From Oscillospiraceae bacterium (lineage in GTDB: Bacteria; Bacillota; Clostridia; Oscillospirales; UBA644), in contig SVMP01000097.1 of the NCBI GenBank assembly GCA_015067385.1, forward strand, positions 1 through 8,190: 8,190 nt of DNA. The letters run 5' to 3'. The notes beneath the pieces are model-generated. The model was not told where the DNA came from, made no database searches, and was given only the letters and a program-made list of their open reading frames with translations. A program made the translations under genes and the position numbers. This document shows positions 1 to 6,591 of this stretch, in pieces. The first letter of the stretch is position 1. Each line of letters begins with the position of its first letter.

Positions 1-111
1 GCTTGTGTCATATTTAAAGGTTGTACTCTGATATATGGGGAGCTGTCTCGGCTCGCCTTTTGTGGGTTTATAGCCTTCATGGAGGCATTTTGTTCCGGGT
101 TTTGTAGACAT
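1..111 (-). CDS. metY: O-acetylhomoserine sulfhydrylase, N-terminal 37 codons (partial)
   Basis: Reading leftwards from ATG at 111, 37 codons run in frame off the window edge. The protein starts MSTKPGTKCLHEGYKP and continues with GEPRQLPIYQSTTFKYDTS. The string PRQLPIYQSTTFKYD is typical of the N terminus of the PLP-dependent Cys/Met metabolism family, specifically O-acetylhomoserine aminocarboxypropyltransferase. That enzyme makes homocysteine or methionine precursors from O-acetylhomoserine and sulfide in the cytoplasm. The PLP lysine and the rest of the fold lie outside the window. GGAG sits 9 bases before the ATG, supporting this start. A related cystathionine gamma-synthase-like enzyme is the main alternative. 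Confidence 0.85.
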   Translation of the reverse strand, partial: MSTKPGTKCLHEGYKPTKGEPRQLPIYQSTTFKYDTS

Positions 112-141
112 GATTTCAATCTCCGTTTAGTAGTTTTTTTT

Positions 142-170
142 ATTATATCATACAATAAGCAGAAAATCAA
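142..170 (-). promoter_or_regulatory. Sigma-A-type promoter of the metY-like gene
   Basis: On the minus strand, TTGATT (165-170) is followed after 17 bases by TATAAT (142-147), preceded by TGA, an extended -10. Transcription should begin near 135, leaving an untranslated leader of only about 25 bases. That is too short for a SAM riboswitch or a T-box, so any sulfur control must act at the promoter or elsewhere. Confidence 0.75.
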
Positions 171-188
171 TAATTTTTTTATAAATTT

Positions 189-215
189 AACCGTGAGATG
201 TTTAATCTCACGGTT
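189..215 (-). terminator. Hairpin between the lipoprotein gene and metY, probable terminator
   Basis: A perfect 10-bp stem AACCGTGAGA (189-198) / TCTCACGGTT (206-215) with a 7-base loop lies 6 bases beyond the lipoprotein stop codon. On the minus strand the stem is followed by an A/T mixture rather than a clean T run. On the plus strand four T's overlap and follow it. It is the only candidate terminator for the leftward operon, but of modest quality. Confidence 0.55.
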
Positions 216-220
216 TTCGG

Positions 221-1198
221 TTAATTTGTTTCTCCGGCTTCTTCCGAAGGATCTGTCGTCGTTTCCTGCTGATCTTCGGTATTGTCTTCGGGTGCGGTTT
301 CTTCGGAGCCTTCGCCCTGAACATCTTCCGGCAGATTTTCATCGGCGGACGGTTCCGAGATGTTGCTTGAAAGGTCTGTTTCTCTTAAAATATAGCCATC
401 TTTGACCTCTGTTCCCTTTTTGATGGGGATAAGATAAAGCTCATATGACGAATTTCTGAGCGCAGCCTCGGTTGTCGTTGTGTTTAAACGTAAAAACAAG
501 ACACCGTCCTGCAGATAAACTTCTTTTTCGCTTTCGTTCGCAACGGTCCTCTCGTCGCAGATAAATATATGAAGGTCGTTTTCTTCAAAAAAACCGTCGG
601 TAAGTGTCGTTATATCCATATCTCCGACTGTTTCGTTGAATTTGTCTGTCAGTTCGTTTTCTTCAAGATATGTCTGACATTCTTCGTAATTTGTAAACGA
701 TTCGAAAATATGCCCCGTGTTCCTGATCTTTTCATCGATCGCTGCGGCTGATATTCCCGTTACGGTGTATATGTCGGTCGTCTGAACGGCTCCGCTGAAT
801 TCTTCGTTTACGCTGATTTCTTTTGCCGTTGCCTGCATGGGAGAAGTCTCCGCAATGTCTCCGTCAACCGTTACCGTAACGATATCGCCGAGCTTTATTT
901 CGCTGTTTAAGTCGGATGTTACGTTGAAAAGATATTCGCCCGTTCCTTCGTCCGTGATCTTAAACGAAACGAGTTCTCCGCCGTTTTTCGTTATTTCCGT
1001 AATTCTGCCCTCTGCGGTCGTTGTTTCAGGCTCGTTTTGTGTGTCGTCCGGGTTAACGATCGGGTCGTTGTTTTCGGGTTGTTCGTTTTGAATATTGCTA
1101 TTCTGATCGTTGTTGTTTATATTTTCGTCGGGAAGCCTTGAACAGCCTACCGCCCAGATTGTCACGCATAAAATAATTAATGCGATGATCCTTATCAT
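221..1198 (-). CDS. Putative lipoprotein of unknown function with acidic C-terminal tail
   Basis: I do not recognise a named family with confidence. The 325-residue product starts MIRIIALIILCVTIWAVGCS, a lipoprotein signal with the likely lipidated Cys at residue 19. Residues 20-62 are rich in Asn, Asp, Glu and Thr and look like a flexible tether. Residues 63-130 (AEGRITEIT to ATAKEISV) look like a small beta domain, possibly OB-like as in DUF3221-type extracytoplasmic proteins. Residues 140-272 contain a second mixed alpha/beta domain. Residues 278-325 are again disordered and very acidic, which is odd at the C terminus. An upstream in-frame ATG at 1219 is rejected because its codons contain the AAAGGAG ribosome site (1207-1213) of the ATG at 1198. 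The gene follows gerW by 92 bases and may be the last gene of that operon. Confidence 0.75.
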   Translation of the reverse strand: MIRIIALIILCVTIWAVGCSRLPDENINNNDQNSNIQNEQPENNDPIVNPDDTQNEPETTTAEGRITEITKNGGELVSFKITDEGTGEYLFNVTSDLNSEIKLGDIVTVTVDGDIAETSPMQATAKEISVNEEFSGAVQTTDIYTVTGISAAAIDEKIRNTGHIFESFTNYEECQTYLEENELTDKFNETVGDMDITTLTDGFFEENDLHIFICDERTVANESEKEVYLQDGVLFLRLNTTTTEAALRNSSYELYLIPIKKGTEVKDGYILRETDLSSNISEPSADENLPEDVQGEGSEETAPEDNTEDQQETTTDPSEEAGETN

Positions 1199-1269
1199 GA
1201 AAAAATCTCCTTTATGCAAAAATTGAGTTTGCTCTCCTGCATAAAGTTTTCCCTTAAATCATCGCATTA
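1178..1269 (-). promoter_or_regulatory. Folded leader able to mask the lipoprotein start site
   Basis: In the transcript, TAATGCGATGAT (complement of 1258-1269) is perfectly complementary over 12 bases to early codons of the lipoprotein gene (1178-1189). Inside that pairing lies an 8-bp inverted repeat TTTATGCA (from 1238-1245) / TGCATAAA (from 1211-1218). The AAAGGAG ribosome site (1207-1213) overlaps the inner stem, and the ATG (1196-1198) lies between the inner and outer stems. The base pairing is seen in the sequence. A role in translational control is inference. Confidence 0.5.
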
Positions 1270-1290
1270 TTCAAAATTTTATTTTTACTT

Positions 1291-1695
1291 TTATTCTTCG
1301 GTCTCTGCTTCGCCTTTTTTACCGAAAATGTTTTTTATCTGATCGATAACACCCGGAACGGAATCCACGATCTTGTCAACAGCGGTTCCGGAGGGCTGAT
1401 TTATCGGCATGAGAGATACGTCGCCTTTTGAGGAAACAACGAGGAATGCAATAGGGGAGATCGTAATTCCCGCGCCGCTTCCGCCGCCGAAGCAGGGAGT
1501 TTCGGTCGTGTTTTTTGTAGAGAAATCGGATCCGCCCGATGCAAAACCTACGCCTACCTTGGATACGGGGATTATCATTGTTCCGTCGGGCGCTGTTATG
1601 GGATCGCCGATTATGGTGTTAACATCCACCATTTCCTTTATGTTCTGCATCGCTGTATCCATAACGCCCTGGATGGGGTGCTGTTTATTTTCCAT
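1291..1695 (-). CDS. gerW: GerW family sporulation protein (YtfJ-like)
   Basis: The 134-residue protein contains the family hallmarks in order: HPIQGVMDTAMQNIKEM (6-22), VDVNTIIGDPI (24-33), the VSKVGVGFASGGSDF strand (44-58), a glycine cluster FGGGSGAG (69-76) and ITISPIAFLVV (77-87). Length matches the family. In Bacillus the homolog is made in the forespore and is needed for normal spore germination with some germinants. It lacks a membrane segment and is thought to be soluble. AAAGGAG stands 7 bases before the ATG. The start overlaps the end of the DUF2953 gene by 11 bases, as expected for the conserved ytfI-ytfJ pair. The C terminus (GKKGEAETEE) is charged and variable. The Bacillus role is family knowledge and need not hold fully here. 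Confidence 0.95.
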   Translation of the reverse strand: MENKQHPIQGVMDTAMQNIKEMVDVNTIIGDPITAPDGTMIIPVSKVGVGFASGGSDFSTKNTTETPCFGGGSGAGITISPIAFLVVSSKGDVSLMPINQPSGTAVDKIVDSVPGVIDQIKNIFGKKGEAETEE

Positions 1696-2347
1696 TGTTT
1701 GTCTCCTTTATTTTAAGTATGTGTAAAAGTGCTTTTAAAGCAAGTGCGATCGCGTGGATCGTTCTTACGTAAATTTCAATGTAAACATCCGCATACGTTT
1801 TTTCTGCGGTAAAGTCTGCGTTTATGTGTACGTCTATGTCTTTTGCAAGCTTTCCGTTGTGTATCTTTCCGAGGATAGGAAATACGACTGCGGTCGTTGT
1901 TCCGTAAATTTTTGCAGTCGTTGCGGCATCTGCCGATGCTATTACAAGATTTGCGTTGATGTCTCCGAAACGGAATCTTGTCAGAAAATCACCGACATGT
2001 CCGAGCAATGTAAGATAATCGTCAACAACCATGGCTTTGATCTTTTTTGAAAAGAAATTTTCTTTCTTTTCTTTTTCTTCTGTTTTATCGGACTCTTCGC
2101 CTGTTTTATCCTGTTTTTTTGAAGTCTGTCTGTCGTCTTTTTTCTTCTTTTTACCTTTCTTTAAGGGAAATATATCAATGCTTACCGCCGAATACCGTAC
2201 CCTTAAAAAGAAGCTTTCCTCTTTATTGTAACCGATAATTATTTCCGCTTTTATCGGAAGAAGAATAAGAAATATTAATGCGACAAGCAGTAAAAGACCG
2301 CCTGCTGTCGCGGCAATGACGGACAGGACCGTAAGTAAAATGTTCAT
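1685..2347 (-). CDS. DUF2953 domain-containing membrane protein (YtfI-like)
   Basis: The 220-residue protein has one or two closely spaced hydrophobic N-terminal segments (about 3-32). A short beta-rich stretch follows (33-61), then a long Lys/Glu/Asp-rich low-complexity linker (about 62-97). The DUF2953 core comes next, with FRFGDINANLVIASADAAT (126-144) and a Gly-rich IYGTTTAVVFP segment, and a C-terminal amphipathic helix ends the protein (about 195-213). The family has no proven biochemical role. It is commonly encoded directly before the GerW/YtfJ gene in endospore formers, as here, so a sporulation-linked membrane role is a reasonable inference. The start overlaps the scpB stop as ATGA and lacks a good Shine-Dalgarno site, which points to translational coupling. 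Confidence 0.88.
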   Translation of the reverse strand: MNILLTVLSVIAATAGGLLLLVALIFLILLPIKAEIIIGYNKEESFFLRVRYSAVSIDIFPLKKGKKKKKDDRQTSKKQDKTGEESDKTEEKEKKENFFSKKIKAMVVDDYLTLLGHVGDFLTRFRFGDINANLVIASADAATTAKIYGTTTAVVFPILGKIHNGKLAKDIDVHINADFTAEKTYADVYIEIYVRTIHAIALALKALLHILKIKETNNGK

Positions 2348-2925
2348 AAGCTGTCTGTGAGGCTCGTTTGAACGTATTCCTCTTCCTCTGCTTCCGCTTT
2401 CTCGATAAAGGAATCCTGCTTCGGAAGAGACTCAAGGCTGTCCAGACCGAAAACCGTGAGAAACTTATCGGTCGTTATATACGACATCGGATGTCCCGGC
2501 AGATCAAGCCTGCCCGCTTCCTCCAAAAGCCCCTTATCTACAAGGCTTTCAACAACTTCCGCAGAAGATACGCCTCTTACCTGCGATATATATGTTTTGG
2601 TGACGGGCTGATTGTATGCCGCTATCGCCAACGTTTCAAGTGCCGCGTTGGATAGAAAAGCCGCACGTCTCTGATCTAAAAATGCTGCGGTCGATTCTCC
2701 GTATTCGGGCTTTGTCGAAAAAGAATATCTTCCGTCTGTTTCTTTTAATCGTATCCCGCAATTCGAATCTTCAAACTGTTTTTTTATCTTCTCTGCGGCG
2801 TTCATTATATCTTCGGCTGTTACTTCGAAATGAGCTGCAAGCTTCGTCACTTCAACCGGAACAGTCGATGCGAATATTATTGCGGAAATTGCCGCCGTAA
2901 GTGAAAGGTTTTTGTCTAAGGTCAT
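2344..2925 (-). CDS. scpB: Segregation and condensation protein B
   Basis: The 193-residue protein has the two winged-helix domains of ScpB. The diagnostic second domain begins LSNAALETLAIAAYNQPVTK (91-110), followed by ISQVRGVSSAEVVESLVDKG, the RLDLPGHPMSY wing (139-149) and TTDKFLTVFGLDSLESLP. ScpB dimers bind the kleisin ScpA in the SMC-ScpAB condensin complex, which compacts the nucleoid and helps origin segregation. The residues after about 172 form a variable acidic tail, which is usual. AAGGA lies about 6 bases before the ATG, and the start overlaps the scpA stop by 4 bases (ATGA). Confidence 0.97.
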   Translation of the reverse strand: MTLDKNLSLTAAISAIIFASTVPVEVTKLAAHFEVTAEDIMNAAEKIKKQFEDSNCGIRLKETDGRYSFSTKPEYGESTAAFLDQRRAAFLSNAALETLAIAAYNQPVTKTYISQVRGVSSAEVVESLVDKGLLEEAGRLDLPGHPMSYITTDKFLTVFGLDSLESLPKQDSFIEKAEAEEEEYVQTSLTDSL

Positions 2926-3638
2926 TTTTTGTTCCTTATCAATGTTATATCCGGATCTTCTCCGTCCGAAACATCAACTCTGCCCGATCGTATAAGCTCA
3001 AGCACCGCAAGAAAGGTCGCTACGATCTCAGATCGGTTGTCCATTCCTCCGAAAAGTTTTTTGAACGGAACGGTCGTCTTTTTTAACAGTATCCTCAAAA
3101 GAGATATTATCTTTGTTCCGACAGATATAAATTTCGTTCCTATTATCTTGGAAAAATTGCTCGGGGAAAGCGGTTTTTTGCCGTTTAAACGACGCAGCAC
3201 CGCCGCATATGCTTCCATGATCTTTCTCGGCGAATACTGATATTCCCGCTGTATTTTCGGAAGATCGTCAGGCTCCGTTTCTCTGAAAAAGATCTTTCCC
3301 CACATGCTGTTTTCGGACAGATATGCCGCCGCTTTTTTACATTTTGCGTATTCGGCAAGTCTGCGTTCGAGAACAATCTTCGGATCCTCTTCGTCTTCGT
3401 TCTCTTCTTTGGGGAGAAGCGTTCGTGATTTGATGTAAACAAGCGTCGATGCCATTTCAAGAAAGTCAGCGGCAAGATCCAGCTCCATTATCCTCGCCTG
3501 TTCAAGATATTCCATATATTGATCAAGAAGAAGAGATATCTCAATATCGCATATGTCTATCTTGTTTTTTTCAATCAGTGACAGCAGCAGATCAAGCGGC
3601 CCTTCAAATATCTCAAGCTTGAAATTTAACGGTTTCAT
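2922..3638 (-). CDS. scpA: Segregation and condensation protein A (kleisin)
   Basis: The 238-residue product starts with the family signature FKLEIFEGPLDLLLSLIEKN (6-25), then DICDIEISLLLDQYMEYL and LAADFLEMASTLVYIKSRTLLP (55-76). An acidic patch follows (78-86) and a C-terminal winged-helix segment ends the protein (about 200-236). ScpA is the kleisin that bridges the SMC head domains and carries ScpB. The gene starts 4 bases after the stop of the upstream site-2 protease gene and has no clear Shine-Dalgarno sequence (only AAAAGC before ATG), so translation probably relies on ribosomes ending the upstream gene. The position of the signature near the N terminus supports this start. Confidence 0.97.
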   Translation of the reverse strand: MKPLNFKLEIFEGPLDLLLSLIEKNKIDICDIEISLLLDQYMEYLEQARIMELDLAADFLEMASTLVYIKSRTLLPKEENEDEEDPKIVLERRLAEYAKCKKAAAYLSENSMWGKIFFRETEPDDLPKIQREYQYSPRKIMEAYAAVLRRLNGKKPLSPSNFSKIIGTKFISVGTKIISLLRILLKKTTVPFKKLFGGMDNRSEIVATFLAVLELIRSGRVDVSDGEDPDITLIRNKK

Positions 3639-3642
3639 GCTT

Positions 3643-4323
3643 TTAAAATATGATTATGCCGAGCAATGCGCCGATCACGGTAAGGAAAAACGACATAAGG
3701 CTGCTTGTAAGCATGGAAATAAAGTTGAATCGGTTGAGGATTATTATAAGTCCGAGGAAAATGTACATCGAATATCTTTCGATATCGAGATATTTATATT
3801 TGTATTTGAACGGTAAAAGCTCCGCTACGACCTTCGAACCGTCAAGCGGCGGAATCGGAATGAGGTTGAAAAAGCCGAAAGAAAGATTGTAAAGAACGAT
3901 AAACTGGAGAAGCGTATTGACGTTCGTGAAAAATATTCCGCCGTCAGGGAATGCGACGATCAATATGACCTCTATAAGAAGCCATATAAAACCGCTTAAA
4001 AAGTTTGCAAAAGAACCTGCGAGCGCTGTTAAGATAATTCCGAGCTTGGGCTTTTTAAAGCTTCTTGAATCCATCATTACGGGATTTGCCCAGCCGAAGC
4101 CGAAGAGCAGAAACATTATCATTCCCATGGGGTTAAGATGTCTTAACGGATTTAACGTCATTCTGCCGTACGCTTTCTGCGCTTTGTCTCCCAATATGTA
4201 CGCAACGAATGCATGAGCCCATTCGTGAACGGATATTGATAAAAGAACTGCAATGGCTCCGAAAACGATTGCCTGAAGGATCTCTATCGGAGAACCTCCC
4301 GAAAGAATTGCATTTAGGATCAT
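3643..4323 (-). CDS. Site-2 protease family protein (M50 zinc metalloprotease, intact)
   Basis: The 226-residue polytopic membrane protein carries the zinc-binding HEWAH (33-37) inside a hydrophobic helix. The conserved YGRMTLNPLRHLNPMG stretch follows (52-67), and the second active-site motif NLIPIPPLDG (153-162) supplies the third zinc ligand, Asp161. At least four other hydrophobic segments are visible. This is the compact YwhC-type branch of M50 proteases, which lack a PDZ domain. Substrates are unknown, and a link to regulated intramembrane proteolysis is inference. AGAGGT precedes the ATG by 8 bases. It sits directly upstream of scpA, a common arrangement in Clostridia, and 20 bases after its degenerate paralog. 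Confidence 0.93.
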   Translation of the reverse strand: MILNAILSGGSPIEILQAIVFGAIAVLLSISVHEWAHAFVAYILGDKAQKAYGRMTLNPLRHLNPMGMIMFLLFGFGWANPVMMDSRSFKKPKLGIILTALAGSFANFLSGFIWLLIEVILIVAFPDGGIFFTNVNTLLQFIVLYNLSFGFFNLIPIPPLDGSKVVAELLPFKYKYKYLDIERYSMYIFLGLIIILNRFNFISMLTSSLMSFFLTVIGALLGIIIF

Positions 4324-4343
4324 TTGTTTTTACCTCTGTGTGT

Positions 4344-5036
4344 TTAGTTTACGGGAAAAATAAGATTTAATACCGAAAGGAAAAGATATTCTGCCGCCAT
4401 TGCCGCTTCGTTTATTATCGCTGTCGCAATTCCCGAACGTGATGCTATAAGCGCAAGGAAAAACAGAATCATGTAGGAAAATTTATCAAAATAAAGAAAT
4501 TTCTCTCTGATCTTTTCGGGGAAGAGCTGAGCGACGAGAATTCCGCCGTCTGTTCCGGGAATGGGAAGAACGGAGAAAAGAGCATATCCGAGGTTTACAA
4601 GAACGCCCGATGAGAAAAACATCGCTATCCACATAAGTGCGGTCGGATATACCTCTGTTGCAACGTATATGTTTACATTTATAACGTACAGTATATCGTA
4701 TATCAACATACATCCGAGCGCCAGACCGATGTTCGTAAGCAACGCAGACAACGCTGTCAATGCGTTTTTACCTGCTGAAAGGCTCGGCTTTTGCGGCTTT
4801 GTCCAAGAAACAGAGAAAAAGGCAAGTATAATAACGGATATTATATTCTGAGGGGTCAATGCTTTTAACGGGTTTAACGTGGCTGTCGCCTCGCCGCCGA
4901 GCTTTGATGTAACACGCGCGCGGATATATTCTCTGAGAGTTATTGATAAAATAGAGATGACCGCCATAAAAACGATAACTGTCACCGTCTCTGCGAATGA
5001 AGCCGACGATCCGTTCATTATCTGTTCAAATATCAT
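4344..5036 (-). CDS. Catalytically degenerate M50 site-2 protease paralog
   Basis: The 230-residue protein has the same length and membrane layout as the neighbouring intact M50 protease and aligns with it. SITLREYIRARV (31-42) matches SISVHEWAHAFV, ATLNPLKALTPQNI matches MTLNPLRHLNPMGM, and SVLPIPGTDGG (155-165) matches LIPIPPLDGS. Both zinc-binding histidines are Arg (R35 and R39 in REYIR), while the Glu and the distal Asp (D163) are kept. It therefore should not bind catalytic zinc and is probably a pseudoprotease. The reading frame is full length, with GGAGG 5 bases before ATG, so it is not a decayed pseudogene. It is the first gene of the operon. A role as partner or regulator of the active paralog is inference. 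Confidence 0.85.
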   Translation of the reverse strand: MIFEQIMNGSSASFAETVTVIVFMAVISILSITLREYIRARVTSKLGGEATATLNPLKALTPQNIISVIILAFFSVSWTKPQKPSLSAGKNALTALSALLTNIGLALGCMLIYDILYVINVNIYVATEVYPTALMWIAMFFSSGVLVNLGYALFSVLPIPGTDGGILVAQLFPEKIREKFLYFDKFSYMILFFLALIASRSGIATAIINEAAMAAEYLFLSVLNLIFPVN

Positions 5037-5086
5037 TATTGCCTCCGTTACGGAAAATAATCTGTATATTATATGTAATCATATTT

Positions 5087-5115
5087 ATTATACACCGATT
5101 GATCGGTTTTGTAAA
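5087..5115 (-). promoter_or_regulatory. Promoter of the M50-scpAB-gerW operon with palindrome in spacer
   Basis: On the minus strand TTTACA (5110-5115) is followed after exactly 17 bases by TATAAT (5087-5092). The spacer contains an inverted repeat ACCGAT-N2-ATCGGT (5094-5107), a plausible repressor or activator site. A second TATAAT-like box (5068-5073) lies further downstream. Transcription would start near 5080, giving a leader of about 45 bases. Confidence 0.7.
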
Positions 5116-5221
5116 GGGCTTTCGGACGTTGACACAAAAAAATTTCAAAAACAGGTATTTCACTCAAAAAAGTCAAGATATTTATCAGATTTAAAATTTA
5201 AAAAAAAGTCACAAAAATCAC

Positions 5222-5250
5222 TTGCAATCTGCAAGATGTTGTGATATAAT
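5222..5250 (+). promoter_or_regulatory. Promoter of secG
   Basis: TTGCAA (5222-5227), 17 bases, TATAAT (5245-5250) with an extended -10 TGA just before it. The predicted start near 5257 gives a leader of about 30 bases containing the GGAGG ribosome site (5276-5280). The stretch 5116-5221 between the divergent promoters is AT-rich and holds no visible gene. Confidence 0.75.
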
Positions 5251-5288
5251 AATAAAACTGAAAATGTGAAAGGATGGAGGTTTAAAGG

Positions 5289-5534
5289 ATGAATCCCCTG
5301 ATTCTTGTATTGACTATCGTGCTTATTGTTTGCAGCATTGCTCTTATCGCTATTATTCTTTTCCAGTCCGGAAGAAATGCAAGCGTATCCGAAGCAGTAG
5401 GCGGCGGACTTGGCAACGCAGCTTCCAGAAATAAGAGCGCGGCAAAAGATCTCTTCCTTAAGAGAGCAACTCTTATTTGCTCGATAATATTCGTTCTTAT
5501 CATTCTTGTCGTAAACATCGTTGAGATTGTATAA
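5289..5534 (+). CDS. secG: Preprotein translocase subunit SecG
   Basis: The 81-residue protein has the SecG layout. A first transmembrane helix (about 3-25) ends in ILFQSGRNASVSEAVGGG (23-40), the conserved cytoplasmic loop with its Gly cluster. The positively charged SRNKSAAKDLFLKR follows, and then a second transmembrane helix (about 60-80). SecG is the accessory subunit of the SecYEG channel in the cytoplasmic membrane and stimulates SecA-driven export. GGAGG lies 8 bases before the ATG. In many Firmicutes secG is followed by rnr and smpB. Here it stands alone with its own promoter and terminator and faces a convergent gene. Confidence 0.96.
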   Translation: MNPLILVLTIVLIVCSIALIAIILFQSGRNASVSEAVGGGLGNAASRNKSAAKDLFLKRATLICSIIFVLIILVVNIVEIV

Positions 5535-5565
5535 GCTTTTCTGAAAAATATTATTGATAAGTTTT

Positions 5566-5595
5566 GGACGTCGGTTTATTTCCCGACGTCCTTTT
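5566..5595 (+). terminator. Terminator of secG, overlapping the rlmB-like 3' end
   Basis: A perfect 9-bp GC-rich stem GGACGTCGG (5566-5574) / CCGACGTCC (5583-5591) with an 8-base loop is followed by TTTT. The right arm and loop encode the last codons and the stop of the convergent methyltransferase gene. The minus strand has no T run after the stem, so this works mainly for secG. Confidence 0.8.
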
Positions 5596-6310
5596 GCTGT
5601 CTTTGTCTCATTATTTCAAAAGCACACACTGCGCTCGCCGCAGACGCAGAAAGTGCGTTGCGGAAGTTTGAACCGTATGGAATAAAAATGTTTCCGTCGC
5701 TGTTGTCCGTGACTTTTCTCGAAAGCCCCCGAAGCTCTCCGCCTATCGCAAATATAACGGGGCATGTCAGATCGGCTTCGTAAAGTGCGACAGCATCACG
5801 CCTTTCCGCGCAGTATGTTTTTATACCGTACTTCTTCGCTTCGATTATCGCTTCTCCGAGATCCGAGCATGCAACTGTCGGAATGTATTCGGATGCTCCG
5901 GCTGATGCTTTAACGACCGTCTCTGCTGCGCTTAACCAGTTTCTTTCAGGGACGATAAGCCCCGTTGCCCCTGCCGCATAAAGAGATCGGAGCGCATCAC
6001 CGAAATTGTAGGGGTCTTCAACACCCTCCAATAAGATTATAAATGGATTTTCTGCCGAAAAAAGAGATTCAAGCGTTGAATATCTTCTTTCGCCGACGTT
6101 TGCCGCAACTCCGCCGTGTGTGCGTCCCGTCACTATTTCGGAAAAGCTTTCGCTGTCCATTATTGTTGTTTTAACATTTCGGCGCTGCGCTTCATGTATT
6201 ATAAAAGATGTGTCCTTCGATTTTTTTGTTTTATCAATATATATTTCTTCTATCGGTCTGCTTTCCGAAAGAAGAACTGCTTTTACGGAGATCGATCCTT
6301 CAACGATCAT
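5576..6310 (-). CDS. TrmH/RlmB-family 2'-O-ribose RNA methyltransferase
   Basis: SpoU/TrmH (SPOUT) enzymes use S-adenosylmethionine to methylate ribose 2'-OH in rRNA or tRNA. From ATG at 6310 the protein has 244 residues. An N-terminal substrate-binding domain with RTHGGVAA (about 63-70) leads to SPOUT motif 1 LLEGVEDPYNFGDALRS (98-107 region; Asn and Arg kept). Motif 2 follows as FAIGGELRGLSRKV (Glu kept), and motif 3 is IPYGSNFRNALSASAAS. Motif 3 departs from the classical SLNVSVAAG form, so the exact target (G2251 of 23S rRNA or another) is open. A longer form starting at GTG 6325 is possible: GGTGG stands 11 bases before the ATG and GGAACG just before the GTG. MIVEGSISVKAVL looks like the natural family start. 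It forms a single-gene unit, convergent with secG. Confidence 0.9.
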   Translation of the reverse strand: MIVEGSISVKAVLLSESRPIEEIYIDKTKKSKDTSFIIHEAQRRNVKTTIMDSESFSEIVTGRTHGGVAANVGERRYSTLESLFSAENPFIILLEGVEDPYNFGDALRSLYAAGATGLIVPERNWLSAAETVVKASAGASEYIPTVACSDLGEAIIEAKKYGIKTYCAERRDAVALYEADLTCPVIFAIGGELRGLSRKVTDNSDGNIFIPYGSNFRNALSASAASAVCAFEIMRQRQQKDVGK

Positions 6311-6353
6311 TTTATTATAAACCACCGTTCCGTGTAAATTTTATTCTTGAAAA

Positions 6354-6382
6354 AGTATACCACATCCTCGCTTTAAAGGCAA
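6354..6382 (-). promoter_or_regulatory. Promoter of the rlmB-like gene
   Basis: On the minus strand TTGCCT (6377-6382), 17 bases, TATACT (6354-6359), with TGG just before the -10 box (extended -10). The start is expected near 6347, so the leader before the methyltransferase start is only about 20-37 bases. Confidence 0.7.
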
Positions 6383-6513
6383 GTTTTTTGAGAAAAAAAG
6401 TCCGAGAAAAATTGTAAACAAATTGTGTCTTGGATTGAGTGAGGTCGAAAAAATCGCTTGGTTATGGTAAAAAACGGGGGAAAAAAATCTTTTTGAAAAT
6501 ACAAAAAAAGGTA

Positions 6514-6542
6514 TTGACAAATCAGAAATTTTGTGGTATCAT
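6514..6542 (+). promoter_or_regulatory. Strong promoter of the tRNA cluster
   Basis: Consensus TTGACA (6514-6519), 17 bases, TATCAT (6537-6542), with an extended -10 TGG. A-rich and T-rich tracts at about 6471-6510 could act as an UP element, common for stable RNA promoters. Transcription should start near 6549, about 43 bases before the first tRNA. The rest of 6383-6513 is AT-rich with no supported gene. Confidence 0.85.
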
Positions 6543-6591
6543 ATACAAGCTAACGGAACTGAGGCAAATAAAGCTTCGGGTTTCGAAAAAT

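Noticed and set aside
4344..5036. Decayed pseudogene
   Set aside because: The frame is intact over 230 codons with all membrane segments and a strong ribosome site, so a maintained pseudoprotease is the better reading.
5129..5158. TTGACA at 5129 as a second secG promoter
   Set aside because: No acceptable -10 box lies 16-18 bases downstream. The promoter at 5222-5250 is far better.
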